Both the position numbers and the translations under genes were made by a program. Below the pieces are notes generated by a model. That model saw nothing but the letters and a program-made list of their open reading frames with translations. It searched no databases and was not told where the DNA came from. A stretch of 64,000 bases of DNA from Paraburkholderia ginsengiterrae (GTDB lineage Bacteria; Pseudomonadota; Gammaproteobacteria; Burkholderiales; Burkholderiaceae), in the NCBI RefSeq assembly GCF_001645125.1, contig NZ_LXKA01000371.1:124001-188000 (forward strand). The letters are read 5' to 3'. Shown piece after piece: positions 16,636 through 25,197 of this stretch (position 1 is its first letter; each line of letters opens with the position of its first letter).

Positions 16636-18486
16636 TCACCGCATCGGCCGTAAAGCCAACGCGCGCTGCAATGCACGGCGCAGATCCTCGTAATGTACCG
16701 GCTTTAATAACGCTTCGAAATACGGCCCCGAGCCAGCCTCCCTGGCTTCATCCTCCCCGCTCTCCCCCGCTTCCGGCGCGTACGCGCTAACCACGATCAC
16801 CGGCACGCCTGAAGACGGTCCACCGCGCTTGGCGAAATCCGCGAGAAACGCGTAGCCGTCGCGCCCCGGCATATGCAGATCGAGCAGCACCACGTCGCAG
16901 CGGCGCGTGTCGAGCCAGGCGAGCGCATCGTCGGCATTGCCGACCGCGTGCGAATCGAAACTCATGTGCGCGACCATTTCGCTGAGCGACTCGCGGATCA
17001 AGCGGTTGTCGTCGACGATCAGCACGCACGGCCGCGCGCCGCCAGGCTCCGCGCGTGCCGCCACGTGCGGCGCGGCTGCCGCCACGGGCGTGACCGGAAT
17101 CGTCACCGTGAAGGTCGTGCCCTCGCCGACCTTGCTCGCCACATCGACCGTGCCGCCGAACAGCTTGACCAGTCCCTGCACGATTGTCAGCCCCATCCCC
17201 GCGCCCTCGAAGCGGCGCGTGCGCGACGCGTCCAGTTGCGTGAACTCCTGGAAGATGAGCGGAATCTGCGCGCGCGGCACGCCCGGCCCCGTATCGCTGA
17301 CGACGAAGATCAGCACCGCCGGCCGCTGCCGCAATTGCACGCGCACCGTACCGGTCTCCGTGTAGCGGATGGCGTTGGTGACAAGGTTATTGACGATCTG
17401 GCGGATGCGATGCGGATCGGAATCCACCAGGCCGCTCGGGCCGCTCACCTCGCTTTCGAGAAGCAAACCGCGCGCGGCGGCGGATAACGCATGTTCGTCG
17501 ACGATCGACGCCAGCAGTTCGCGCGGATCGAATTTCTCGTGGCGCAGCTCGAGCTTGCCGGCGCCAAGACGCGCGTAGTCGGTCAGATCCTTCATCTGCG
17601 CTTCGAGATGCCGCGCGGCGGTTTCAAGCCGCTGGATCACCTTGCGGTCCGCCTCGGAGTGATAGTTGAAACCCAGCAACTCGACCGACGACACGATCGC
17701 ATGCAACGGCGTGCGCAACTCGTGGCTGATCATGCCGAGAAACGCGTCCTTGGCATGACTGGCCTCGCGCGCGGCGCGGCTCGCCTGGTGCTCGGCCTCG
17801 AGCGCCGCGTGCTGCTGATGCATCAGGCGCGTGCGGCGCCGGCCGTTCAACACCAGCAGCGACGTCGCCGCCGCCGACAGCAACAGCAGCAACAGTCCGC
17901 CCGCGAACAGCATGCGGCGCTTGTCGATGAAATCGCGAGTCATCGCTTCGCGGTCGGCGACATCGGCAAAGCGGCGGCTCAGCGCCAGATCGTTGACCTC
18001 GTTCCAGTGCTGGCGCAGTTGCGCGACGATCTCGTTAGCACCGCGGCGGTCCTTCGGCAACGCGTCGACTTCAGGCTGGATGCCGCCGAGCAGTTGATCG
18101 AGGGTGTGGATTTCGTCCAGCTGCCTTTGCAGCAGCGAGAGTTGCGTGGTCAGGCGGCGCGTCGAGCCCTCCATCACGTGCAGCTTCGACTGCAGCAACT
18201 GGTAGCGCAGCATCAGCCGCGGGTAATCGTCATCGACGCCGGACTGATACAGCAGTAACTGATTCTCGAAACGCGCGTAGGCGATTTGCAGTTGGGCGGC
18301 GTCCCAGTAGAAGCCGTCATATGAACCGGTCAACTGCTCGGTGGCGCGCGGGTTGAGCAGGTTCGCGTACAGCAGATAGCCGATCGCGCCCGCCGGCGCG
18401 GCAAGCGCGGTTAGCCAGATCAGCACGTAGAGAACACGGCGCCACGGACGGCGCACTATTTGACGATGAGTGCCTTGATCTGCCAT
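16636..18486 (-). CDS. Hybrid sensor histidine kinase
   Basis: Inner-membrane sensor of 616 residues. Transmembrane helices lie at about 18-42 and 192-214 and flank a periplasmic all-helical sensor domain of about 150 residues. The HisKA domain has phosphoacceptor His255 (GMISHELRTPLHAI), followed by an HATPase with VNNLVTNAIRYT (N box), DTGPGVP and GAGMGLTIV. A C-terminal receiver (from about 485) has LIVDDN, Asp in LLDLHMPG and Lys in ALLKPV. No HPt domain is present. The start overlaps the 3' end of the upstream periplasmic gene by 31 nt, so the two form one operon. Confidence 0.93.
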   Translation of the reverse strand: MADQGTHRQIVRRPWRRVLYVLIWLTALAAPAGAIGYLLYANLLNPRATEQLTGSYDGFYWDAAQLQIAYARFENQLLLYQSGVDDDYPRLMLRYQLLQSKLHVMEGSTRRLTTQLSLLQRQLDEIHTLDQLLGGIQPEVDALPKDRRGANEIVAQLRQHWNEVNDLALSRRFADVADREAMTRDFIDKRRMLFAGGLLLLLLSAAATSLLVLNGRRRTRLMHQQHAALEAEHQASRAAREASHAKDAFLGMISHELRTPLHAIVSSVELLGFNYHSEADRKVIQRLETAARHLEAQMKDLTDYARLGAGKLELRHEKFDPRELLASIVDEHALSAAARGLLLESEVSGPSGLVDSDPHRIRQIVNNLVTNAIRYTETGTVRVQLRQRPAVLIFVVSDTGPGVPRAQIPLIFQEFTQLDASRTRRFEGAGMGLTIVQGLVKLFGGTVDVASKVGEGTTFTVTIPVTPVAAAAPHVAARAEPGGARPCVLIVDDNRLIRESLSEMVAHMSFDSHAVGNADDALAWLDTRRCDVVLLDLHMPGRDGYAFLADFAKRGGPSSGVPVIVVSAYAPEAGESGEDEAREAGSGPYFEALLKPVHYEDLRRALQRALALRPMR

Positions 18487-18998
18487 ACGAATTTCGAATC
18501 GCCCGAGGGGCCCTTGAGTTCATCCGGGAACGCATCGCGCGGATACATGAGGAAAAGCGGCCCGAAGTCGCTGATCTTCAGGCGCCGGCCGTTCATGCTG
18601 TAGGCCACCACCACGCCATAGCGATCGCAGTCGGACACCGGAATGGTATAGGTATAGTCGTCGAGCGTATGGATCTCGACCTGGCTGCCAAACGCGCCGA
18701 CCGTCTTCAGAATATCCGCCAGCAGCGGCCCTGTGAAGGTCGAGCGCGGCGTCCACGTGGTGGCGGTCGTGATCGAGTGGACCGGCAGCGCAAGCAGCTG
18801 GGCCTCGGTGAAGTGATACGTTGCACTCGGCGCGTCGGTGGTCTTGCTGATCTTGCCCGTCACATCGAGCGTTAAAGGCGGCACATCCGACTGGGCCTGC
18901 GCGCTCCACGCGGCCAGCGCGACAATCAGGCCCGCGGCCCAGCGCGCGCCCCTGACTGCGCGTGTTCCATCCTTCACCCTTACGCTCGACATGGTCAT
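18456..18998 (-). CDS. Periplasmic molybdopterin-fold (Oxidored_molyb-like) protein
   Basis: 180 residues from ATG 18998, with a signal peptide ending near AQAQ (about residue 36). The mature part resembles the small stand-alone oxidoreductase molybdopterin-binding fold (LTLDVTGKISK, TEAQLLALPVHSITTATTWT, GPLLADILKTVG, GRRLKISDFGPLFLMYPRDAFPDE). The molybdopterin-ligating cysteine expected of an enzyme is not evident, so it may be a ligand-binding relative. Co-transcription with the hybrid kinase suggests it presents a periplasmic signal to that sensor. Confidence 0.7.
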   Translation of the reverse strand: MTMSSVRVKDGTRAVRGARWAAGLIVALAAWSAQAQSDVPPLTLDVTGKISKTTDAPSATYHFTEAQLLALPVHSITTATTWTPRSTFTGPLLADILKTVGAFGSQVEIHTLDDYTYTIPVSDCDRYGVVVAYSMNGRRLKISDFGPLFLMYPRDAFPDELKGPSGDSKFVWQIKALIVK

Positions 18999-19184
18999 CT
19001 GTTTTCTTATTTCCGTTATCTGCGGCGGCCCGCGCCACCCCGGCGCGCGATCTTCGAACCGCATGCATAATATCGTCAAAATTCCTTGTCTCAAAAACGG
19101 GGCCCCTGCTGACACCCGAACGCAGCACAGCGCTCCCGCACCGAAGACACTCGCTCCCACGCGCTACGCGACGTCCCACGAGTC

Positions 19185-20132
19185 ATGAACAAGCCGGTTT
19201 TGCCCCTGACGTACGAACAACTCGATCACTGGATCGAATCGCTGCAACCCGCCTTGCTGGCGGAGCGTTTCACGATGGCAATCGGCATTCTGCGTGGCGG
19301 GGCGCCACTCGCGCTGATGGTGTCGCATGCCGTCGGCACGCCGGTCGCCTTTCTGCGCTACGACCGCCAGGCGCGCACGGTTGCGTGGGATTCGACGCTG
19401 CCGATGCCGCCCGCGGGCGCGACGGTGCTGCTGTGCGAGGACATCGCGGGGCGCGGATTCACGCTGGCCGACTGCATCGCGTTCCTGCAGCAGCACGGCC
19501 TCGAAGTCAGAACGCTGACCGGCGCCGTGGACGACCTGAGCCGCATTCAACCCGACTATGCGATCGATGCACGCGGCTACTTCGCATTGTTCCCGTGGGA
19601 GCGTCAGGCCTACACCGAGCGTTATCGCGACGACTGGGCGCGCGTCGAAGCAGGCACCGCGCCGGCGATGGCGGACGATCACGAATACGCCACGTACGCG
19701 ATCGATCTCGACGGCATTCTGCTGCCCGACGTGCCGCTCGCGCGTTATGACGAGGACCTGGCCGCCGCGCTTGCCGAGCGCGACGCGCTGCAACCGTTCG
19801 AGGTGTTACCCGGCATCGACTTGCAGCGGGTTCGCGCGATCATCACCGGGCGGCCGGAGGCGGATCGCGTGCGCACCGAAGCGTGGCTCGCGCGGCACGG
19901 ATTCGGCCATCTGCAACTGGTGATGCGCACGCCCGGCACGCACGACGAAAGCCCGGCCGGCAGCGCGGCTCACAAGGCCACAGCCGCATTGCGCGGCGGG
20001 GTCACGCATTTCGTCGAGAGCGATCCGGTGCAGGCGCTGCTGATCGCTCAACAGGCACCGCTCCTGCGCGTAATCTGGTGGGATGCGCTCACGCACACCG
20101 GCATGCTGGTCGGCGCGCGTGCCTGGACTTGA
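19185..20132 (+). CDS. Phosphoribosyltransferase-HAD fusion protein
   Basis: 315 residues, cytoplasmic. Residues 1-135 are a type I phosphoribosyltransferase fold with the PRPP loop VLLCEDIAGRGFTL (81-94). Residues 170-310 are a HAD phosphatase-like domain with the full signature: Asp174-x-Asp176 in AIDLDG, Thr221 in IITGR, Lys264, and Glu278-Ser-Asp280. Both active sites look intact. I know of PRTase and HAD proteins encoded together in tellurite (ter) stress clusters, but no ter genes lie in this window. Substrate unknown; a nucleotide-salvage or nucleoside-derivative pathway is possible. Confidence 0.75.
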   Translation: MNKPVLPLTYEQLDHWIESLQPALLAERFTMAIGILRGGAPLALMVSHAVGTPVAFLRYDRQARTVAWDSTLPMPPAGATVLLCEDIAGRGFTLADCIAFLQQHGLEVRTLTGAVDDLSRIQPDYAIDARGYFALFPWERQAYTERYRDDWARVEAGTAPAMADDHEYATYAIDLDGILLPDVPLARYDEDLAAALAERDALQPFEVLPGIDLQRVRAIITGRPEADRVRTEAWLARHGFGHLQLVMRTPGTHDESPAGSAAHKATAALRGGVTHFVESDPVQALLIAQQAPLLRVIWWDALTHTGMLVGARAWT

Positions 20133-20170
20133 GTAGGGCCAGGCTTGACGCCAGGCTCCACCTCCAGGCT

Positions 20171-21916
20171 TCACTGCGCGCCTTTGCCTTCCGCTTTACC
20201 GTCACGCAAATGCAGATGCCGCGCCGCCCGCTGCGAGGCGACGACGATCAGCTTCATGGTCGCGCGCGTGGCGCCGACGAATAGCTTGCGCGCAATGCGC
20301 TCGTCGAAAGTATCGAAATCGACCTCGGTGAAAATCACGCAGGGCGCCGCCTGCCCCTTGAAACGATAGATCGATTCGAACAGCACATCTCCCTCGCGGT
20401 ATGCCGGATTGCCGAACAGATCGTACTTGCCGGTGAAGCTGCGCAGCCGATGCGGTCCGAGGTGATCCAGCCCGGTCATCACCGAGCCCTCGCGGCCGCG
20501 GAACGACAGCACCACGATATCCTGCTTGCGAAAACCCAGCGAAAGCGCCTGCGTGATCGCGCGCTTGGTGGTGTCGATGCTGCTTTCGGCGGCGTTCGCT
20601 TCGTCGTAGACCGACAGCGAAATATCCGAGCCGTCGAACGGACTGCCCGACGCGAGCGCCGCGGCAACCGGCACCGACGCGCCGACCACCTCGCGCACAT
20701 AGTCGAGAATGTCACGCGGGCTGCGATAGTTGGTGGTTTCCGTCAGCGTGGTCCAGCCAGGCAGCGCGACCGGATCGCGCATATACAGATTCTGCAGCGG
20801 ATCCTCGAGCCACCACCATGCGCCTGCCGGGCGCAGCAGTCGCTCGAGCGCGGCGACCCAGGACGGCTGGAAGTCCTGGCCTTCATCGACAACCAGCACG
20901 TCGAATTGCCAGCGTGAATCGATCGGTGTTTCGGCAAAAGTCGCTTCGAGCTGATCGAATGCCGCGCCGAGGGAAGCGGCCGCCTTGGGCGACATCTCAC
21001 CGGACTGAAAATCCGGCTCGCGGCCCGCGTCGCGCGCGACCCAGTCGCACAGCTGGTGATAGTTGGCGACTTTCGCCTCGGCCGGCGCGACCCGCGCGAT
21101 GTGATCCGCCAGCGGCCGGTTGAAGCAGACATAGAGCGGCCGCTGCCCACGCGTCACCGCATCCTTCAGAACCTGCAGCGCAAGCTGCGTCTTGCCGGAG
21201 CCGGCCGTGCCGATCACACGCAGCCGGAACGGCGAGAACTCGAGACGCCGCGCCCAGGTGGCCAGACCGCCCGCGAGACGTGTGACGAGCGTGCCCGCCT
21301 GTCCCACCAGCGCGCTGGCATCGGGCGCGAGTGCGAGTTCGTCGGCGAGGAAGTGATGGATTTTCGGCGCGCAGGCGAGGCGCGGCTCATCGGCCGGCAA
21401 CGCTTCGCGAATGATCGCCGCGAGCCGCTCCTTGCGCGTCGCATCGACGATCCGGGCCGGGTTCACGCCGGCAATCGCCGCGTCCTTGACGATGTGGTCA
21501 GGGCAGTACAGCAGTTCCTCGATGAAATACGTGCCTGCGCCAAATGCCGCGGTAAAACGCCGGTGCAGACTTTCGATGGTGTGGGCCAGCGCGATCGCCA
21601 CATTGCGCTCGGTCTGCAGATACACCTTGACGAGACCCTTCGGCGTTTCACGCAGAAAACCCGTTTTCTGTTCGACGATCATCACGCGCCCGGCCGGGCT
21701 GACGACTACGAAATCCGCCTCGCCGAACACCGAAAAATTCTGGTTCAAACGCGTCCAGTGCACGCCGTGATAAACGGTGTAGGTGTCGGGGAGCGCTTCT
21801 TCCAGCAACGCAAGGGTTTCGCGTTCGCGGGCCGCCGCGCCGGTGGCGGCGAGGCTCTTCCAGTCGTCGGGAACAATGCGGGCCATGCGTGCCTCGTCGG
21901 ATTCGGGTGCGCTCAT
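20171..21916 (-). CDS. NERD-nuclease/superfamily I helicase
   Basis: 581 residues from ATG 21916. The N-terminal NERD domain (about 30-90) has the PD-(D/E)xK-like elements Asp68 (GEADFVVV) and Glu82-Gln-Lys84. A UvrD-like helicase follows, with Walker A GTAGSGKT at 235-242, Walker B VVDEGQD at 341-347, the Q-rich ETTNYRSPRDIL region, and C-terminal RFKGQAAPCVIFTEVDF and LFVGATRATMKLIVV (motifs V and VI). It probably unwinds and may cut DNA in repair or defence. It converges on the PRTase-HAD gene with 38 nt between stops. Confidence 0.85.
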   Translation of the reverse strand: MSAPESDEARMARIVPDDWKSLAATGAAARERETLALLEEALPDTYTVYHGVHWTRLNQNFSVFGEADFVVVSPAGRVMIVEQKTGFLRETPKGLVKVYLQTERNVAIALAHTIESLHRRFTAAFGAGTYFIEELLYCPDHIVKDAAIAGVNPARIVDATRKERLAAIIREALPADEPRLACAPKIHHFLADELALAPDASALVGQAGTLVTRLAGGLATWARRLEFSPFRLRVIGTAGSGKTQLALQVLKDAVTRGQRPLYVCFNRPLADHIARVAPAEAKVANYHQLCDWVARDAGREPDFQSGEMSPKAAASLGAAFDQLEATFAETPIDSRWQFDVLVVDEGQDFQPSWVAALERLLRPAGAWWWLEDPLQNLYMRDPVALPGWTTLTETTNYRSPRDILDYVREVVGASVPVAAALASGSPFDGSDISLSVYDEANAAESSIDTTKRAITQALSLGFRKQDIVVLSFRGREGSVMTGLDHLGPHRLRSFTGKYDLFGNPAYREGDVLFESIYRFKGQAAPCVIFTEVDFDTFDERIARKLFVGATRATMKLIVVASQRAARHLHLRDGKAEGKGAQ

Positions 21917-22125
21917 TGTACGCAACGCGCGCGTATTGCCGATCGGTGCTCCGGGTGCCGGTTCGAGCCGGGATTGCGGTTGTCTTTCACGCGGCCGGTT
22001 GCACGCCGGCACATGCAAAGCCGCGCGCATCGTGTATCGTTACCGGCTGAACGCCGCGCGCGAGGCGCGGCTTGCCAACTGCCCCAAAGGAGTGCCTGCG
22101 GGGCGCCAAGAAAGGAATCGACCGG

Positions 22126-22752
22126 ATGATTACGATCTGGGGACGCGCGAATTCAGTCAACGTCCAGAAAGTTTTGTGGTGCTGCGAAGAACTGGTGCTG
22201 CCGTACGAGCGAATTGATGCCGGCCTGAAGTTCGGCCGCAACAACGAGCCCGAATACCTTGCAATGAACCCGACCGGCAAGATTCCGACGCTGGTCGACG
22301 ACGGCTTCGTGCTGTGGGAATCGAACTCCATTTTGCGCTATCTGGTTCTGCAATACGCCGACGCAAGCCTGCTGTATCCGGCCGAGCCGAAACTCCGCTC
22401 GAGCGTCGACCGCTGGCTGGACTGGTCGCTCTCCACGCTGCAACCCGCCGAGCGCCCGGTGTTCTGGGCCGTCGTGCGCACGCGCGCCGCCGAGCGCGAC
22501 GCGGCCAAACTCGCGGCTGACGTCGAGGTGGTCGGCACACTCTGGCGCATGCTGGATGCTCATCTGCAAGGGCGCTTCTTCCTCGAAGGCGAGAAGTTCA
22601 CGCTGGCCGACATCGTGATCGGTGCCTATGCGAAACGCTGGTTCGGTCTCGAAGGTATCGAGCGCCCGCCGCTGCCGAATCTGGAACGCTGGTATTCGCG
22701 CCTTGCGACGCGCTCGGGCTTCAAAAAGTACGTTGATTTGCCGCTGACCTGA
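22126..22752 (+). CDS. Glutathione S-transferase family protein
   Basis: 208 residues from ATG 22126, preceded by AAAGGA. The thioredoxin-like N-terminal domain (MITIWGRANSVNVQKVLWCCEEL to about 80) has the glutathione-contact ESNSILRYL at 65-73. The helical C-terminal domain contains FTLADIVIG, the N-capping motif. The likely catalytic residue is the Ser of GRANSVN. It is cytosolic, with detoxification or conjugation as probable role; the substrate is not predictable. Confidence 0.9.
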   Translation: MITIWGRANSVNVQKVLWCCEELVLPYERIDAGLKFGRNNEPEYLAMNPTGKIPTLVDDGFVLWESNSILRYLVLQYADASLLYPAEPKLRSSVDRWLDWSLSTLQPAERPVFWAVVRTRAAERDAAKLAADVEVVGTLWRMLDAHLQGRFFLEGEKFTLADIVIGAYAKRWFGLEGIERPPLPNLERWYSRLATRSGFKKYVDLPLT

Positions 22753-22791
22753 GCCATCCGGCCGCCTAGCGACTCGCTGCCTGGCGGCCTG

Positions 22792-22839
22792 CTTATTGGC
22801 CCGCTTATCGACCCACTTATCGGCCCGCTTATCGGCCCG
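22792..22839 (+). repeat. Tandem 12-bp repeat, four copies
   Basis: Four head-to-tail copies of CTTATCGGCCCG occur; the first has CTTATTGGCCCG and the second CTTATCGACCCA. They sit between the GST gene and the Fur-family gene, ending 62 nt before the latter's start. Copy number is probably variable between strains. Confidence 0.85.
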
Positions 22840-22901
22840 ATTCCCCGGCCCGGTGCCGGGCCACCGGCACGGCAAAGCACGATGGCCTTTATAATCGACG
22901 C

Positions 22902-23471
22902 ATGAAGACCGCCAAGCCCGCCGCGACCGCTGACAAACTGACCTCCGCTCATGCTCATGAGCCGGGGCACACGCACGGTAATTCGCAGGAAGCCGCGCTG
23001 ACACTCGCGGAAGAATATTGCCGCGAACGCGGCGAAAAACTCACGCCGATCCGCCGCAAAGTACTGGAATTGCTGCTGCAGTCCGGGCGTGCCACCAAGG
23101 CGTATTCGCTGCTCGACGAGATGCGGCAGATTCACCCGGGTTCGGCGCCGCCCACGGTTTACCGTGCACTGGACTTCCTGCTCGCGGCCGGCCTCGTGCA
23201 TCGGATCGAATCGATCAATGCCTTCACCGTCTGCCACGATCTGACGCAATGCCAGCACGGCATCCTCGTGGTGTGCCAGCAATGCGGCAACGTCACCGAA
23301 TTGCATCAGCCCAAACTGCGCCAGGCACTCGTTGCGCAAATCGAAGACGCGGGTTACCGCCTCGCGAGCGATGACATCGAACTGAAGGGTTTGTGCTCCG
23401 CCTGCCAGGCCGCGGAAGCGGCGGCGTCGAGCCAGAAAAAACCGGCCGCGCCCGTCGCGATCGCCAAATAA
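22902..23471 (+). CDS. zur: Fur-family regulator, Zur type
   Basis: 189 residues. A variable His-rich N-terminus (HAHEPGHTH) precedes the winged helix (EKLTPIRRKVLELLLQSGRATKAYSLLDEM, PTVYRALDFLLAAGLV). The dimerisation domain has HDLTQCQHGILVVCQQCGNV and a second CSAC pair, giving the structural zinc site Cys-x2-Cys...Cys-x2-Cys. The domain pattern is closer to Zur than to Fur. A TATAAT at 22890-22895 lies only 6 nt before the ATG and no Shine-Dalgarno is visible, so the message may be leaderless. Confidence 0.82.
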   Translation: MKTAKPAATADKLTSAHAHEPGHTHGNSQEAALTLAEEYCRERGEKLTPIRRKVLELLLQSGRATKAYSLLDEMRQIHPGSAPPTVYRALDFLLAAGLVHRIESINAFTVCHDLTQCQHGILVVCQQCGNVTELHQPKLRQALVAQIEDAGYRLASDDIELKGLCSACQAAEAAASSQKKPAAPVAIAK

Positions 23472-23491
23472 CCCTGGCGCAACCGCCCGCT

Positions 23492-24004
23492 TCAACCCGC
23501 ACTACGTGCGTCGATCGCGTCGTGCAGCAGCGTCACGAGATCTTCCGGCACAGCCGGTTTGGTCATGAAGTGCTGGAAGCCTTCGCCGATACTCCGCAGG
23601 CGATAGGCGTCGCCGGTGTGGCCCGTCAACGCCACGGCCACCGTCGGCGCGTGATCGCCGCGAATCTCGTGATCGCGCAGCCGCTGGATCAGGTAAAAGC
23701 CGTCCATGGTGGGCAGTTCGAGGTCGCAGACCACGGCGTCGGGCGACAACCTCAGCGCCGCTTCGACGCCCGCTTCCGCGTCCGCCACGGCGACCACATG
23801 CGCGCCTTCCGCTTCGAGTAACAAGGTCAGCGATTCCCGGCTGGCCGGGTCGTCCTCTACGAGCACGATCGTGGTCTGATCGAGTCTCAATGCTCCGTTC
23901 ATTTTGCGATGCTGCTCTAAAAAACCGGTTAGGCCGTCAGACGTGGCCAACTTTACTTCCTGCTGCTTGCCGCCGATTTGCGCGGCTACGGGATTGCTGT
24001 TCAT
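23492..24004 (-). CDS. Stand-alone receiver-domain response regulator
   Basis: 170 residues. A 40-residue variable N-terminus precedes one receiver domain: acidic Glu50-Asp51-Asp52, phosphoacceptor Asp94 (VVCDLELPTMDGF), Thr127 and Lys149 all present. There is no output domain, so it acts by protein interaction, CheY- or Spo0F-like. Its 3' end lies 20 nt from that of the convergent Zur-type gene. No kinase gene is adjacent. Confidence 0.85.
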   Translation of the reverse strand: MNSNPVAAQIGGKQQEVKLATSDGLTGFLEQHRKMNGALRLDQTTIVLVEDDPASRESLTLLLEAEGAHVVAVADAEAGVEAALRLSPDAVVCDLELPTMDGFYLIQRLRDHEIRGDHAPTVAVALTGHTGDAYRLRSIGEGFQHFMTKPAVPEDLVTLLHDAIDARSAG

Positions 24005-24342
24005 GATTCCGACTCGATTTCATGCGCCGAGTTGCAACCAGGGTCACGATTGTAGAACATGGCCCGAGCGCAAGCGCGTGCGCACGGTAACGCGCCAAAA
24101 TTGCACGCCGATGAAAAATTGGCCGCCGGCGCTCTCTCTGACCGATGCCGACTTCCGATACGCCGCGGCGGCACGTGCAAACCCTGACTGGCATGGCTCT
24201 TCCCGCCCGGCATTGTTCCTGACACTCCTGCTTTCATACCGCGCCGCCATCGTTGCCGGCACCGCGCGGCAGTCATATCCGCTCCATCAGCAGCACGTTG
24301 CGTGCCTTGGCAGGGTCGCCGCCAAACGGGTCGCCGCGGAAA
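24005..24342. other. Intergenic region without recognised genes
   Basis: This 338-base gap between the lone receiver gene and the TetR gene should hold the receiver gene's promoter. Several open frames cross it in all directions, but none has a Shine-Dalgarno, a family-like sequence or independent support. No terminator was recognised. Confidence 0.4.
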
Positions 24343-25122
24343 TCAATCGGCTTTCTTCGGACCTATTCCCTGTACCAGCAAGGCCACCACATGCCGCGCG
24401 ATTTCTTCGCTGCCGATATCGCGGCGCGCGGGATCGTTGCGCCACAGCTTCGAGGTGGCCAGCGGCAGAATCGTCAGGCCGAGCAGCGTGACAAATACGA
24501 GCGCGGGCTCGAGGCCCGCGTTCAGGCGCCCTTCCTTCTGCCAGCGCTCGATGGCTGACAGCGACGCCTTCTGATGCGCGTTGCCGAACCGCTCGTGCAT
24601 GCGTTGGCGCAGCAGGCCGCCGTCGCTGATGACCTCGCGCACCCATAGCGACGGAAACCACGGATGGGCGACCGCCACCTGCACCAGCCGCTGCGCGAGT
24701 TGCGTGATCGCCGCCACCGGGTCATCCGGATTCTCCTGAAACGGCACGCCAAGCCCGGCGCGCAGCGGCGCGAAACGTTCGTCGATCAGCACGTCGAGCA
24801 GCTGATCACGCGTCTTGAAGTAGTAATGCATCATCGCCGGCGTGAAACCGGCCTCGCGCGCGATCTCCCCAAGCGTGGTGTCGACGATGCCCTGACGCGC
24901 GAACAGCGCTAGCGCGGCGTCGAGCAGGCGGTCGCGCTGCTGGGGTCCGCGCGCGGCGCCCGACGGCCTGCCCGGGCGCCGCGCAGGCGCCTCGGCTGCC
25001 GGTGTGCCGGCGTGCGTCTCAGGGGCCTGCCTGACTGCGACGCGCGCCTTGCGCACCTTCGTCGCGGCCGTGCCGGGCAGGCTGCTTTTCACCTCTCGGT
25101 CGTCTGACGGAATCCTTGCCAT
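24343..25122 (-). CDS. TetR-family repressor of the adjacent efflux gene
   Basis: 259 residues from ATG 25122. A basic, Ala/Pro-rich N-terminus of about 55 residues precedes the TetR HTH (RLLDAALALFARQGIVDTTLGEIAREAGFTPAMMHYYFKTRDQLLDVL). The ligand-binding C-terminal domain is of the CerR/AcrR type. It is divergent from the DHA2 efflux gene, and the 75-nt intergene holds ATTAAT repeats suited to a TetR operator. Local autoregulation plus repression of the pump is inferred. Confidence 0.9.
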   Translation of the reverse strand: MARIPSDDREVKSSLPGTAATKVRKARVAVRQAPETHAGTPAAEAPARRPGRPSGAARGPQQRDRLLDAALALFARQGIVDTTLGEIAREAGFTPAMMHYYFKTRDQLLDVLIDERFAPLRAGLGVPFQENPDDPVAAITQLAQRLVQVAVAHPWFPSLWVREVISDGGLLRQRMHERFGNAHQKASLSAIERWQKEGRLNAGLEPALVFVTLLGLTILPLATSKLWRNDPARRDIGSEEIARHVVALLVQGIGPKKAD

Positions 25123-25158
25123 TGCATTCAATTTGACGTGGGCTGCGATGTCGCATAT

Positions 25159-25180
25159 ATTAATCTCCGAATTAATTAAT
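25159..25180. promoter_or_regulatory. Putative TetR operator between tetR and the efflux gene
   Basis: ATTAAT at 25159-25164, a 6-nt spacer, then ATTAATTAAT at 25171-25180, an AT-rich palindromic cluster in a GC-rich context. It lies 37 nt from the repressor start and 18 nt from the pump start, a position able to control both. Confidence 0.6.
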
Positions 25181-25197
25181 TTCAATGCGGCAACGCC

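Noticed and set aside
22792-22839. Possible CRISPR-like repeat
   Set aside because: The 12-bp units are directly adjacent without spacers, so it is a simple tandem repeat.
24005-24491. Open frames in the gap between the lone receiver gene and tetR
   Set aside because: They overlap tetR in another frame, and composition is Arg/Ala-rich like other shadows.
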